Of a stretch of DNA of 64,000 nucleotides, positions 36,301 to 49,968 are shown piece by piece. A program made the position numbers and the translations under genes. This stretch comes from Campylorhamphus procurvoides (Eukaryota; Chordata; Aves; Passeriformes; Dendrocolaptidae), in the NCBI GenBank assembly GCA_013396655.1, contig WBMV01000153.1, positions 188,119 through 252,118 of the forward strand, in the 5' to 3' direction. Under the pieces are notes generated by a model. The model was not told the origin of the DNA and did not search any database. It saw nothing but the letters and a program-made list of their open reading frames with translations. The number at the start of each line of letters is the position of its first letter. Positions within the stretch are counted from its first letter, which is position 1.

Positions 36301-39300
36301 TTGTTTACAGATGAGCATTCCTGCACCACTTGATCAGATGGAATTCTTTGGAGATACATATATATATATTTACGTGATAGAAGTGAATGTAGCAGATACA
36401 CAGGTGATCTGGGAGATTCTGTGTCAAACCTACTAACGAATCGTGCCAGGTCCTGCCTGAGCTCTGGTTTTGGGAAGCAGCTCCTGTGCCAAGTGTTCTT
36501 TCCAGTCCTTTCAGTTGCAGGGGACCTTTAAGCTTTGTCCTGCGTGCCATGTGGAGTAGCACAGAACTGCTGCTTCCTGTAAAGCTGCTGGAGAGCGAGT
36601 TCCTTGAGAGCTACTGCTGCTGCTCTGAACCCCAGAGGTGCCACAATGCTGCCCCCTCCCTGCCCACCTCCCCTGCTCTGCCACTGCCACCGGAGCTCGT
36701 GTGAGCAGCAGGCAGGAGACACCAGCGAGCTGACCTGGATGGAAATGAATCATACATTTTTCTCTGGGGTAGCTGTGGCCTAGATTAGTTCAGCATGTGA
36801 TCAGATAAGTGCTGGTGCTGGCTTGGGGGATACATAGCCAGGGGAGGAGCAGCACAAGCCAGGGACGGTGGAATTGCCATGTGCCACAGTGCTGGGATAT
36901 GGCATTCCAGAAGAGGATGGCTAATCCAGGCAGAGGTTAGCTTGCCCTTTGACTTGAAATGATGCTCAATATGTTTAAGTCCCCTAATTTCAAGTAGGAT
37001 TATGATTTCTTTTTAGGGTTGCTTGGTCTTACAAAAGTCGTTCTGAAGTATAGAACACAATTCTACAAGTTATTGGCCCTAGTTTTGAGAGGGGCCATCC
37101 AGGTTGGCACTGCACATTTTTCCATAATGGCGATTTTATCATCCAAATTTAAAAGATTTCTTGAAAAATTCCAGTAGTTTTGCTGACAAAAAGTAACAAC
37201 AGGAGCCAGGCAGTGTCTTTAGTGACTTCACTCATGCCTAGGTGCTTTCTCTGGTGTTAAAAGCTCCTTAAAGTGTGAGGTTTAGACAACTCCTGGATGT
37301 AATTTTATTTTGACTAGCTGGGCTAAATCCCTTTCTTGGCTTTCTCCCTTCCTCTTTGAAGTGATGGGTGGGAACTGCTGAGCAGCCTCATGTAATTGTT
37401 GCCAGCCCCTGGTAAGAGCTGCTCTTCTCCTCTCTCTGGAAGCCAGCTGGGAAGTAAGTAGTACACCTAACAAAGCATGAAGAATTGCTGGCCTGCAAAT
37501 TAACAATTAAAGACTTCGGGGTTTGGATTGTTGGTTTGAGGTTTTCTTTGTGTGAACATCCAGAAATACATGTTTGTTCTCTCAAAAAACAAACCTGCAA
37601 CATCACTGCCTGTTTCTAGGTTATCTGCTGGAAAAGAGGTGTGAAAAATACCTTTGAAAAATGGATTTTGCTTTGCGCCTGCAATGAGAGTAATGCACTT
37701 TGGTCTGTATTTAGAGTGTGTTCAGTGTCCTTTAAATGTAAGGGTTTTGTGTCAGTTTTGATTTGTTTCATAGAGACCTTGACGAACCTGAAACACCTGG
37801 TTTGCTGCCTCACCCCATGATGGTCACAGTGCCAGTGTTGATGTGGGTTATCTTAACTCACACTGGTGTATTTTGTGAGCGTTTATTCCATATTTTTCTT
37901 CCCTATTTTTGTTCAGAGGTTTCCCAGTGCTGTTTATTTCTGTCTTGCAAGGTTCCTCCTATCATCCTGTCAATTATTAATGAGGTCTGCTCTTGGAGCA
38001 TTTGTTTGTAATGAATAATTTCAAAGACAAATAAAAGACCCCTCTGCAAATTTAATGTATTGCCCTTCAGTAGTGTGTTACATTGCTTTCTTGGAATGGT
38101 GTGCTGGGAAAAACAATCCCAAGCAAAAGCTATTTTGTTTGAAGTTTTATACATTATGTATATTTTTTTCTATGAAGCTACAATATGTGACATATTTAGG
38201 ATGACTAAGAATGATAGGAATTATGTCATTTGGAAATGGAAAAACAAATACTTCTTTTAAGTTAGAATTTTATATATTAGTGTTTTGGGTTTGTGTGTTA
38301 AAGGATGTACAAGCAAAAGATTAGGAGGAATTAAAAGAATTTCTACACTTACAAGTATAAAAGCCCAGTTTAACAAATAGTTTGAAAAGGAAATACTTTC
38401 TTTGGTAATCTGCCTTTTTTACCTATTATTGAATTATTTTCACTGCAAAGAGGGATATCTTCTTATTAATGTAGCTACAGTCTATGAATTGTTTCATTAT
38501 ATGATAGGCCTGAGAATTAGTGGCAACTGGTGCTATAGGTTGTTTTTTCCCCTCTTAGCCCAGCCTAAAATGTGCTTCCTGGAGGAAGGGATAATCCTTA
38601 GGTCCCCTGGGAAATACCCTGTGAATGTGTCTCTTGGACATCATGACCCTGCACTTCTTGTGCTATCAGAGGAAAGGTGAAAACTCCACCTGCTCTGAGT
38701 CAGCTTTGGGGTAGACTCAGGAATTGGATGGGCCCTTTTTTCTCTCTTTCTCCACCACTTTCATTTGTGCTGAGCTCTTTAAATTCTACAGTACATGAAG
38801 TAACATAAGGTAACTTAAAATTGCAATCGTCATATATTAGATATGATAAATCCCTGGAGTTTTAAACCTGGAATCTTGCCCACCCCAACTTTTTTTTTTT
38901 CAACTTTCATATTGCCTAGCTTTCCCTTTGTTTGATATGTAACTGACAATGCTGCTCAGATTTGGCAGAGCTTTTAGGTCATTTTTCTCCCACTTGCTTT
39001 GAAACAGCAAATCTAGCTGCAGGAAAGCTATAGAGATAATTTAAAAACCTGTCTTGAGACTAAACCTCTATATTTTGTCTTTTTTCCTATGATACAAAGC
39101 AAGGCTGAACTAAAAATAATGGGCTATGAACTTTAATGTTGTTAACTGGTGATTGAGCCACTGTCACACTGCATTGGGTTTTAGGACCAACAATGTGCAA
39201 GGAGATTTAATGGGGTTAAAAAAAGTGAGATACAAGCTTTTTCAATTACAAACCCAGAATTATCTGTTAAACTAATAGCTCCCTGCCTTGCTCCAAGATA

Positions 39301-40244
39301 TATATCGTAATTTGTTTATTTAAATTTTCACTGTGAATAGAATACTGTAGCTTTCTGATAGCTTTGCAAGAAATGGTGTGTCAGGTAAAATACTTTGGAG
39401 ATAAAACATGTTCTGATTAAAGGAAAACTTGGGGGAATGACAGCTGTCATCTAGGAGAACAGAACTGAAGAGTGAGAGACTCCAGGTGTTTCCTGGACAT
39501 GCATTTTTTCGTTTGCCTATAAATATAAATCTGTATTTACACTTACTGATTCTTTGCAGGAAAAAGCTGCAGGTACTTCATGGAAAACTTTGTACCATAT
39601 TCTGTTTAGTCTCGGATCTGGTTTTATCTATTTTTGATGTTTTCCATCTGTTATATTCTATCTTGATAGGCACATATAATGGGACATTATCTTTTCCCTC
39701 TGCTTAATCTCTCCACGAGAGGCTGTAACCTACTTTCTGTACCAGTAAATTTAGTTTCCTGTCTTGATCTTGAGAAGGTGAAAGTGCTGGTGAGACTCAA
39801 TATTGCTAATGCCCTGATCAGCGTTTGCTCTGGCGGTTAAGATAATGAGCCTGCTTTTTGTAAGAACCAAGTCATTTAGATGGATTGCCAGGCCAGGTAC
39901 TCCTGCCTTTTGGGGCACAGTTATAAAGCGGGTTGGGGAGCTTTACAGTGCCCAAATGCACATTAAGGATGTTCACCATGATGCTGGTAGCATATCCCAA
40001 AAGAGATGTGTGAATGTTATTTAAGGTTTCCGTAGCAGAGCTCTGTTTGTGTTCCACTCAGCTGGCAGAAATGTCCCTCTGCCTGTGCTCTGAGCTTCCA
40101 TGGGCTGTGGGCCTTCAGAGAGTTTGCTCCATGATTTGGAAGCCTCTCTCCTCTAGTAAAGGCATCAGACAGGAACTGCAGGATCAGAGAGATGAGTGGA
40201 GGGGCAAGTGTTGGGTTTCTGAAGTTTTAGAATAAAGTGGAATA
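33343..40244 (+). other. Intronic sequence, no gene recognised
   Basis: This is presumed RABGAP1L intron. It includes a locally GC-rich patch (about 33.85-34.15 kb) and otherwise AT-rich unique sequence. No coding exon was recognised. It is largely free of repeats for nearly 7 kb. Confidence 0.55.
34104..34113. promoter_or_regulatory. Candidate MEF2-type site in a GC-rich intronic patch
   Basis: CTATTTATAG fits the MEF2 consensus YTA(A/T)4TAR exactly. It lies at the edge of a CpG-containing patch (about 33850-34130) in an otherwise AT-rich intron, and could be part of an intronic enhancer. Single-motif evidence is weak. Confidence 0.25.
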
Positions 40245-40400
40245 GCATAGTTGTGTTGGAAGCGGCCTGCCACAATCGTTCTGTCCAATTAAATACTCCA
40301 GGGCTGACCAAAAGCTAAGGCACGTTGTGATGGGCATTGTCCAGATGCTCTTTTTACCATGCAAAGCACTGCACAGCTGTGTAAGGCAGCAAAGTGAGAT
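40245..40400 (-). mobile_element. Old CR1 fragment, reverse orientation
   Basis: The plus strand shows ttgtgttggaagcggcctgc, ttctgtccaattaaatactccagggc and gttgtgatgggcattgtccagatgctc. These match the reverse complement of the 3' region of an older CR1 subfamily. It is strongly diverged. Confidence 0.55.
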
Positions 40401-43400
40401 GCCAGGCACAATGGCTTGTGCAGCTTCATCATCTTGCTCCAAAGATCAGATTTTAGTAGACAGTGTAGTGGGGGAGCTGTGCTACGGTCCTTATGATCAC
40501 ATATTACCAGGTTTTGGTTTCGTGGTGGTTTTTTCTGGTGGGTCTGTTTTGAATTTTTTTTTACAGTGTTTCCTATGCACGAGCTAAAGTTTCATGGCCT
40601 GAAATGAAATAAAGCACCTGGCCTGAAATGAAGGCATTTCCAACGTGAGGTCTGGCCATTCTGCCATGAGCCGTGACAGGGGAGTCCTCATTTCACCAAT
40701 GTGGTACATTTGTGTCTCACTTCAGGGGCTCATCATGTTTTAAGAAAAGGATAACAGCTCTCCTGCTTGGTGGTACTTCTTTTTTCAGCATTATCTTGTC
40801 TGCATATGTCATCAAAAAGAATAGCTTCTGTGAAGAAGTTTTGTCTTAACTTAGTCCTTACTTTGCCATTGGGAAAAGAATGTATTTGAGTATCATGTGA
40901 TATTCTTTGGGACTTAATCCTGTGGCCATGCTGTGTGCTCCTTGAAAGTGATCATTCTTAAAAATCTATAAGGTATCTAGTTTTAAAACAGTACTAAATA
41001 CCAGTTTAGAGAAAAAAAATAGAACATAATAAATCCCTTTTTACTCTCTAGATTGAACTTTCCATACTGAACATCCTAAACTGTGGGTGGATCTCATTTT
41101 GATAAGCCAAGTGACCCAAAGTAATATAGGCTATTGGTCTGTAAATGTGTAGGTGCCTAGAGGCTACTCAGTATTCCAGGAAGAATAGCCTCCACAAATG
41201 GAAAGAATATAAACTACAGGCACGTCATAAATATTGCTCACATGGAAATACGGGTGTTACATATAAATACATGCAAATGGGTGTATAAATGAACACATGT
41301 TGTTACAGAAATGTGGAGTCAGAGGTTGTAAGAAGCTTTCTTTACTTTCAGTGTTCTCTGATACACATTTATACACTTTTAAATGGCTCTTTTCGATTAA
41401 TATTTCCTTTAATTGCACATTATAACCAGGTGAGATCTGAAAGGGTCAATTAAGAAAGAGGATGGTGAAGTGCAGTGCAAGATACAGCAATTCCTGATGG
41501 AAAGAGTGTTGGAAACCCAGCCAGGCATTGGGTGTCCGTGCGCTTTTCAGGAATACCCATGGGTGTCCAGATCAGAGAGAACTGCACTCCCAGTGTCTTC
41601 AATCGTGCTTTCCAGCTGCAGGAATTCAGCACAAGAAGGGAGTAATAGTCTTTAAAAAAGCTATTTTGTACTTAAATAAGTCCAAAGTAGATAAGCAACT
41701 TTAAGAAGTTTAAATTCCAACCTCCATCAGCTGGATATTGTAGGAATTGAAGAATTCTTGAACCAGTAGAACTGTTTCAATAGTCTAGTATATCTTTGTA
41801 ATACGCCAAAAGGAAAAAACCCTTTTTACCTCTCTAATTGCTATGACCACATTTTATTAAGTTTGTAGCTTGCATAATATAAAACTAATCAGAATTTTCC
41901 TTCAAACTGATTTTCATGGATTTGGATTAAGATAAGCCATTTAATTTATAGCTTCCCTTTGTGAGTCAATGAGAACTGAATGTAATCTGTCTGGTACTTC
42001 TCTCATCTCCCATCCTTTATCTTGTTTTATTTCTTCTTGGTCCCCTGCATTTTACCACCTCTGCTTGTCTTCAGTTCTACCCCTTCTGTTTAATTTGGTT
42101 TCCCTCTCTCCTGGTTTAGATTTTTCTCTGTGCTGTGTTTTGGTCCCTGCTTGTTGCTTATTGCCCACTGACTCTTCTGCACAGTGATACTCCACAAGTA
42201 GAACTTTTCCCCCCGTTGAAATGCTGCCAATTCTGCCAATATCTTTTCAGACGTTCCTGGAGGTGAAAAGGATATGGGGACATGGAAGTTGCTAAGTCAA
42301 TTTAATTATGTGGGTTTTGGTTTTTATTTAATTTTTATTTTGAGGTGGTTTTTGGCAGACTTTGCAGTAGAACCTGGTGTGTGAGAATGAACTGTCTGTG
42401 GATATAACCTCATTTAACAAATGGAGAAGGGATTTTCTTTCTGTTGAATATAATGGTCTAAAAACATGGTAGGCAAACCCTCCTGTTTGTGAAATTGTGG
42501 TTAATTGATGGTGACCCTTCAGTAGTATTGTAAGAAAATAGATTTCAGTCCAGATGTGAGGCTTTTCTTGGGCGGTAAATTTAACAAATAAAGTCGAGTA
42601 TATTTAGTTTTACTTCAAAGTTCCATGATTGCTGGTTTTGATGTAGACTTTAACATCCTGAGTTACATAACTGAGCCATGTTATGACTGCAAATGCATGG
42701 AAGATGCTTCTGTAGCATTAAAAACAAGCATTGTCTCATTGTATTTTTTCAGAAATATCCTTTATCTGAGGGGATTAGTGTCTCTTTGTGGTTTGTTTTC
42801 ATTTTATCATTATAACTTTGCTTTATTCTTCCCTGCCTCAGGGCCTATGCGGAAATAAGCTAATTGCATCTTATGATGATGAAAGTAGCTGGTTTTATAT
42901 GTCTCATGGTTATTCCTTGGTTCTTATGGGATGGGAAATCATCAATTTTGCTCTTTGTATTGCTCATTGGCAGAAATGTCAGAGGTGCTGAGAAGGCAGT
43001 GTTGGTTCACTCAGAATTAGCATATTTAAACAGATTCCCTTCTGTTTTGTCATAGAGAATGTTTGCACAGACATCGGCAGAAATTTTGTTCGTGTGTTAT
43101 TCTGAAAATTAAGGGATTCAGTTAGAGATCATTGTGAAATAACAGGATTAGTTGTGGACCCAGATAACCTCCCCATTACAGCCAGAATAACTGGAATAGC
43201 TAAACTTACTCATTAAATAAGAGGTGGACATAGGCTCCTTTGGTTTCTGACAAAGAGAGAGAGCAGCTGAAATATCCCTAAAATCTACTTTTTCCATGCA
43301 GTGCCTGTACAAAGTGCTTGAGAAATGTTCAGGGACACTAAAAAGTGGTATATAGGGGACTGGTAACACTGGTCCTTGTGTTTCTGACCCCTGTGTGACC

Positions 43401-43756
43401 AGATGAATCCTGTCTAATAGCAGAGCTGTATTGATCTGAACCTGAGGAGGCACTGAATCGAAAGCGAATTTCAGCTTTCCAACAACAGCAATAAACCAGA
43501 TCAATAGACAAAGGCAAAAATGGATGTTCTTTTGGTGATTCACACCCAACCCCACAGGTCCCATCTGAGTGCAGAACTCTGCAGCATGTCCCTTCCTGGG
43601 AATGGTGGGACTTCGTGGGCTCAGGGAAGCTGAATTCAGCAATCTCTGTACCCTGAACGTGCTGGTTTTGCTGGAGAGTTAGAGACACAGAGTGAACTGG
43701 TTGGCACACCAGTTTGTAGCATCCTGAGAAACTCAAGGCAAGGGGCAGCGAGAAGG
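40401..43756 (+). other. Intronic sequence, no gene recognised
   Basis: This is presumed RABGAP1L intron. It is AT-rich. A 164-codon open frame on the minus strand (43148-43642) has no family resemblance and is treated as chance. No other structure was found. Confidence 0.5.
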
Positions 43757-44132
43757 TGAAGGTACTGGAGCATCTCTCCTACGGGGAAAGTTGGGATTGC
43801 TCAGCTTGGAGCAGAGAAGGCTCAAGGGGATCTCATTGATGTAAGTACCTGGAGGGAGGTTGTAAAGAAAGCAGAGCCAGGCTCTCTCAGTGGTGCCCAG
43901 TGAGAGTAGCAGAGGCTGGGCATCCAGGATGCTGCGTTGGAACATGTGAAGAGGCTCCTTTACTGTGAGGGTGAGCAAGGACAGGCTGCCTTGGGGTTGT
44001 GGAGCTTTCACTCTTAGAGACCTCCAAACCTGCTTGCACATGGTCCTAGGCAACCAGACTTGCTTGAGCAGGCAGACTGGACCATATGACCTCCAGAGGC
44101 CCCTTCCCACACCAACCATTTGTGATTCTTGT
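43757..44132 (+). mobile_element. CR1 LINE 3' region
   Basis: The ordered blocks are actggagcatctctcctacgg, ctcagcttggagcagagaaggctcaaggggatctcattgatgtaagtacctgg, cagtggtgcccagtgagag, cttgcttgagcaggcagactggaccatatgacctccagaggccccttccc and accatttgtgattcttgtg. It is a clear, moderately diverged CR1. Confidence 0.92.
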
Positions 44133-46977
44133 GCTTCCAGTAATTTTCTTCATTAGTTCATCTAAAATTAATTAAAGACTTCTAGCAATAATCTTGCTGT
44201 GAGCCTCAGCAGTGTCTGCTTAAACCTACTTTTAGCTGTCCCTTTGTGCTGCATTCCCACTCCTTGCAGCTGCAAGATGACTGGAGGAGAGGGTTCAGCA
44301 AGATCTGTAGTCTCCTTGTGTCAGCATCTCCACATTGCTTATGCCCATGATTCATCTTGGCCAAGTCCAGAGCTGCACTCCCAGTGCACATCACCTTCAG
44401 TGGCTGCTCGGCACAGACCTGCACGTTCAGCAGCTGTCTCTGAAGGAGTTAGCAAGGAATTGTAGATGAACAGGACTTCTTAGAATAAATTTGTGTAAGA
44501 ACCAAAATAAAATAGAATAAAGCGTTATGGGCACTGATATACCAGCCTTACCTAACTTTCCCTTTCAGTGCTGCGTTGTGGTATCTCCATAATTACTTTC
44601 ACCTTCTGACAGAGACATGAAAACCATGTGCTTGTGTTCTCTCCTTCTCCGTAAGTGCCTGGCTGGCCTTCATCTTGTGCCATGCACTGTTTCCTCAGGC
44701 TAGAGTAAAGACTCCTAGATCTTGTTGAAAAGTGATTTTGGTGTTTTATGCTCCCAGAGAGCCAGAGTTGTTGGTCTGATGGTCTAATGTCAATGCACAG
44801 TGATGCAAAGCGTTCTTAAATCTGCAAACCTACCAGAATTTGGATTTCCTAGAGAAAGAGAAGATTAATTTGTAATGGAATTGTTGCTCTTAATAGTCCT
44901 GCAAGATGAGTGGTTCAAAAAGTTACATAGTTCCAAATAAAAGGGTGCCTTCGTAGTAACGACAATGTTAAAGGTGGTGTTGTCACAGCAAGTGTTAGAA
45001 TGAGGTGTCCAGGATATCAAATGATTGCTTGATATATGGGGCTGGTGTCAGAGAGTGGGTCTGGGAGATAACTGAGTTGGTGTATAAACATTACAGCTGG
45101 CTGTCGGTCTTGCTGAAGTGTTTCTGCCTGGATTATTGGAAGAACTCCATTGTTTAAGAAAATGAGGGACAGACATTTCCTTTTTGAGGAAACAGTCTGT
45201 GCACTTCAACAACTGCAAACTTGAGAAGCTTTTTAAAATCAATGTATTGGCAAATCTTTATCTGCATAGTGCTGCAAGGCATTTCCTCCTTGTTAAAATC
45301 AGTGTCACTGAACTGGATAAACTTCCTTGACATTGCAGCATCTTCTCTTTTTGTCAGCATTTTGACAGCAGCAATGCAGGTGCCGAAGGTCAGGGAGGCC
45401 TCTGTAGCTACGGATTTTCTTGGAATTCTTTCTTAGACCTGGAGTCACTTAGCCTGTAAAGGAGAAGTGGAGCAACTCTGGAAAGGAGACTTTTCCTTAA
45501 AGTCTTAAATGGACAAGTTACATTGATCATGTCTTTTGATGGCCAGAATGGGTTTAATTCCAGGATTTGTAACAATGTGTTGAAAGAAACACTGAGTAGA
45601 AAGACATCTGCTTGGCTGGTGATGCTGCAGGAAACTAAGACCTAGGTTTTGCTTTTTAAAGATCTGGGTTTTTTAAAGAGTAACCATATTTTTCTTTTTT
45701 ATACTTCTTATAGTGAAGATTTCTAGGCCCTTGTTTAAAATTGAAGTAAGTTTTATAGCACTGTTAGTTGAAGCAGTTAAATAGGAGTCGAGGATTCAAA
45801 TACATCCCCTTTTCCATTTCCTGTAAACAGTTTCCCTGGATTTTTCCACAACTATCTGATCCTAGGGCAGTGAAGTATTGTTTGTTAGAAACAGGCCTTA
45901 ACCTCTCCACTTGCTTCTGGAAATTACCACATGACTTGGTGATAGAGTCAGAAATATTGGAGTTTCAGATTGCAGATCAATTACAAGAACATTTTTTCCA
46001 ATCTTTACAAATGCAGTTGTGTCTCTTAACAGAGGAGACATAATTAGGGAACTAATCTGAAAATTAGCAAACTAGAAGGAACTTGGACACTGTTACTTGC
46101 TCCAGGGATAAATCTGGGGGTTACCTTTTTTGCTTGTGTGATTATGAGGCAGTGTCTGTACACATCTCAGAGGAAAAGGTGAAATGGTGATGAGTAAACT
46201 GGATAACATGGCTTTTACTTGGGCTGGTCTATCTTCATCTCCTCCAGAGAGCCAGCCTTCCTAAGGAATAGCCATTAAAAACCAGAGCAAACCTCAGACA
46301 AAATTCAGGGCCTAAACAATTCTCTCCAACCTCTAACAAAAGAACGCTGTATATCTTATCTACTAAAGATCACATGGCCCAAATAAAGCCCCAAACATAC
46401 TAAAAGAGAAACTGAAACACTGTGATACCTACAGTCAGATGTGCATGGCCGTTCCTGCCAACCATAAATCACATGGGAAAAACCATATCCAAACCCCATG
46501 AGGAGGAGTGCATAGCATCTCATCCCTTGTGGGAGACCAGGGAGCTTCCAAGGTAAATGTGGTCAGAGTAGCTCTCAATTCACAGCATTCCATGCCAATG
46601 GCAAAAGGTTCAGCCTGATACTTTTAGAAGCTGGTCTCTTGTCCAGTAGCACAAATAGTGTTTTCCTTTTGACAAGAACTCTCAGAGAGGGTATGGCAGA
46701 GTAAGGGGAATAAATTACGTATCAGGAGCATGGGCGAGAGGGAGCACGTGCAGAATGGGAGAGGGAGAAGGAGAACAAACCACAAACATAGTAAAGGTCA
46801 TGGATATTGTTTGGTTTTCAGAACGAGAGTTTATGTGGAATTGATTGTTTTGTGTCTGATCTAGTTTTGCTGTGATTTTTTTATAGAAAAATGTCATCTC
46901 ATCTGGTGCTGATTGATGGCTCAACCCAGTTAAGGGCTGAGCTGATATTGCCTTACCTCTGTGACTGTTACAGTGTA
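44133..46977 (+). other. Intronic sequence, no gene recognised
   Basis: This is presumed RABGAP1L intron. Unique sequence without recognisable exon or repeat. Confidence 0.5.
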
Positions 46978-47440
46978 GAATCCTGGAATGGTTTGGGTTG
47001 GAAGGGACCTTAAAGCTCATCCCGTTCCAATTCCCTGCCATGGGCAGGGACACCCCCCACTAGCCCAGGTTGCTCCAAGCCCTGTCCAACCTGGCCTTGG
47101 ACACTTCCAGGGATCCAGGGGCAGCCACAGCTTCTCTGGGCACCCTGTGCCAGGGCCTGCCCACCCTCCCAGGGAAGGATTTCTATCATACATCTAACCT
47201 AAATTTCCCCTCTTTGAGTTTGAACCCATTCCCCTTTGTCCTGTCACTCCAGTTCCTGGTAAAGGTTCTCTCTCGGGCTGTCCCTGCAGATACTGGAAGG
47301 TACTCTGAGGTCTCCACACAGCCTTCTCCTCTCCAGGCTGAACACCCACAGCAATCCCAGCCTGTCTCCATGGGTGAGCTGCTCCACTCCTCTTAACAAG
47401 TTCCTGGCCTCCTCTGGTCTTGCTCCAACAGTTCCTTGGC
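46978..47440 (-). mobile_element. CR1 LINE 3' region, reverse orientation, with an unusual 3' tail
   Basis: The plus strand runs ggaatggtttgggttggaagggacc, cctgccatgggcagggac, ttgctccaagccctgtccaacctggcc, gcagccacagcttctctgggc, cctttgtcctgtcactccag and ctctccaggctgaacac, giving a long 3' copy. Outside the usual 3' end, the reverse-strand tail continues through the complement of 46956-46980. That tail is also attached to the opposite-strand copy ending near 52231. Confidence 0.92.
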
Positions 47441-47446
47441 TTCCAG

Positions 47447-47672
47447 TTTGACCAGGGCAGGTTTAGATTAGATTTTAGGAAAAAAATTGTCACTGAAAGG
47501 GTGATTAGGCACTAAAATGGGCTGCCTGGGGCACTGGAGGAATCACCATCCCTGGAAGAGTTCAAAAAACATGTGGACGTGGCACTTGAGTCGGACATGG
47601 TTTATAGTGGTGAGCATGGCAGTGCTGGGTTGTTGGTCAGACTTGGTGATGTGTTGTAAAGATTCTGTGGAA
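47447..47672 (+). mobile_element. CR1 LINE 3' fragment, second subfamily
   Basis: The sequence ggcaggtttagattagattttagga, then actgaaagggtgattaggcac, gggctgcctggggcactgg, catgtggacgtggcacttgag and acatggtttatagtggtgagcatggcagtgctgggtt, is the 3' region of a CR1 subfamily differing from the copy next to it. It abuts the reverse CR1 head to head. Confidence 0.85.
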
Positions 47673-49388
47673 CACACTGAGAACCTTCCAAAATGAGCAT
47701 CAGTCCCCATTTCCTTGGCACTCCTGTGGGTGATATAAATAACAGTGCAGTTCCTAAGGAACTCTTGGCCAGTGCATTCCCAGTGGTACTGCAGCTAAAA
47801 GTGGCAGAGTCCTATACCCCAGGCTTTTTAACAGTCAGGGGATTGGCTGTTTGGAAGTGATTGGTAATTTTGCATTCCAAATCAAAAAAGGGGTATGTTG
47901 TAAATAATTCCTGAGGATCCTGTCTTGGGAATTCTCAAAATTTTCCCAGTACCTTGTCAAACACAGAGTGAGAAGAATAGGATACAATTCGATAAAAGAA
48001 GATGTTTCCTTCCTTTGGGCAGAGCTATATTAGTAATCCAAAATGAGGAGAGAAGAGAGACCTTGACACTAAATTTAGCTCTAGGTGTGACCTGCCAGAA
48101 GTGCAGGGCTGCTCAGAGATGAGCTATTGATCTGGCCCTCTGTCCAGGGGAACTGCTGTTCCTTCTGCTCGTGGAAGGGGATTTTGCCCAAGCAGCAATA
48201 AATGCAGCTGAGAGTGAGCCAGCATTTGTAAATACAGCTGACCAGGGTATTTACTGAATTAACCTAAATATTGTGTTCACTTTCAATATATTCATATGTA
48301 ACTGTTAAAGAAAAAGTCTTTACAGAATAATCCCCTGCTCGTTTCTCTGTTAATTAGTACTCTCTGAGTGTTAGATGCTCTCAGCTGAATAAAAGCTGAT
48401 GATGATTGAAAGAAAATCTATTTATAGGCAAGAGCTGAACCACAAGGTATGTATTACAAAAATGTTACAGAAGAACTGAGCAGAAGCCAAATATCTTTTA
48501 TTCAATGTTTTTAAAAGGAAGAAACACTGATTCCCCCCTCCCCGATACTGATTAGTAGGGAACATGAGGTTTTCTAGGATCACACATTCTGCTTGGAGGG
48601 TTCTAATGAGTATGGAAAAGGAGGAGAGGAGAGGGATTGATGATGTCTGTCTACATGCTGGCACAACATGCTGTCAGGTTCACTGCAGGCAGGAATTTGG
48701 TAGGACATCAGTAATAACGAGGGCAGAGCTACGTGCCAGTTGTGGAGATCATGTCAAACTCAGGCTGACTGACCTCATCCCTTCGGTGTATTTTTTATTT
48801 TCTGCCTGCTTGCGATTATGTTTTAGAGGGTTTAAAGTTATTATTCATATTCCCATGTGTGCCTGCGTGGAATTGCACAAAACCACAGGGAACTTTAAGG
48901 AACAAAATAAGCAATCTGCAAAAAATCTGTCCCTTCATCAAACACTGGGGTACTGAAACAATGTCATAATGCCAGGAACGTGCACCTGGCAGTCAGTGTT
49001 TAAATTTACAGCTTTTCAGCGTTAGAAGCCAGGTTTATTGAGGGTTCCTCCAACTCCTGATAGCAGCAGGAGGTGTTTTTGGCTGAACAGGAGAGATAAA
49101 CGCTTGCAGCAGCCTGGGGGCTTTTGCTTTCCATGCAACATGTAGCACAGTCTCAGCGTCTAATCCTGAAGGAACATGACACATCAGATTTCCAGGGCAT
49201 GGTAATTTTAGTTGCTTAAAGCCCTTTCTGATTTTTTTTTCCCCTCTTCTCCTTTCCTTGGTACTCTGGAATCTGGCTATTTTTAGCTAGTGAAGTTCAG
49301 GTGATGCAAAATCAGCTGGTTGAGCCTCACCAGAGATGCAGACCTTTTAAATGGGCCACTGAGGTGAACTTGCACTGAGTCTCCAGCA
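47673..49388 (+). other. Intronic sequence, no gene recognised
   Basis: Unique AT-rich sequence. A 130-codon frame at 48564-48956 has no recognisable homology and no convincing codon bias. Confidence 0.5.
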
Positions 49389-49483
49389 CAGAGAATCCTA
49401 GAATGGTTTGGGGAGGGAGTGACCTTTGAGCTCAGCTCCTTCCGCCCCCCTCCCCCCCACAGGCAGTGACACCTTCCACTAGA
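49389..49483 (-). mobile_element. CR1 LINE 3' end, short, reverse orientation
   Basis: agaatcctagaatggtttggggagggagtgacc is followed by a C-rich run and cacaggcagtgacaccttccact. Only about 95 bases of the element are present. Confidence 0.85.
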
Positions 49484-49854
49484 GGATGCAAATCCTATTT
49501 TCATAGGTAAACATACATGGCAAAACAAATTTGAAGGAGTTTCAGATTAGAGATAAACCTTAGGAAGTTAAGTACAGTAGGAAAATTGCCTCCTCCTGTA
49601 CATAATGATATATTCTTGATCACACATAGGTCTGTGGCTTTGGGTTGTCTTCTTCCCGGGATCTCTGCTTGGTTGTGTACAAATGAGCTGCTTTGATACC
49701 TTTTTCTTCCACCTTGCTATTTTTGCTTGTGTAACCATGTTCCTTACTAGGCACCATTCAGATCAGGATCTGAGGCTTCACTTATTATTTCCCTCTGCTG
49801 CATTTCTGCAGGACTCATCACTACAGTATTTCAGTGCTTCAGATGGTAATTGAT

Positions 49855-49968
49855 TTTCATAACACCCTCCTGAGATGGGGAATTATTATTAACCAGGGAA
49901 ATGGAGCACAATGAGATTGAGGTCAGAAGTGCTGCCCAGTTTGAATGCCAGGTTTAAGACACCTGTGA
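49855..49968 (+). mobile_element. Possible ancient MIR/L2-type fragment
   Basis: The run ataacaccctcctgagatggggaattattatt, then gggaaatggagcacaatgagattgaggtcagaagtgctgcccag, resembles the amniote MIR/L2 core ('aacaaccctatgaggtaggtactattatt...gaaactgaggcacagagaggtt...tgcccaa'). It is heavily diverged, as expected of an insertion predating birds. Confidence 0.45.

Noticed and set aside
43148..43642. 164-codon frame on the minus strand
   Set aside because: Unrecognised composition, no splice or promoter context, and overlapped by another open frame (43338-43736) on the same strand. Treated as chance.
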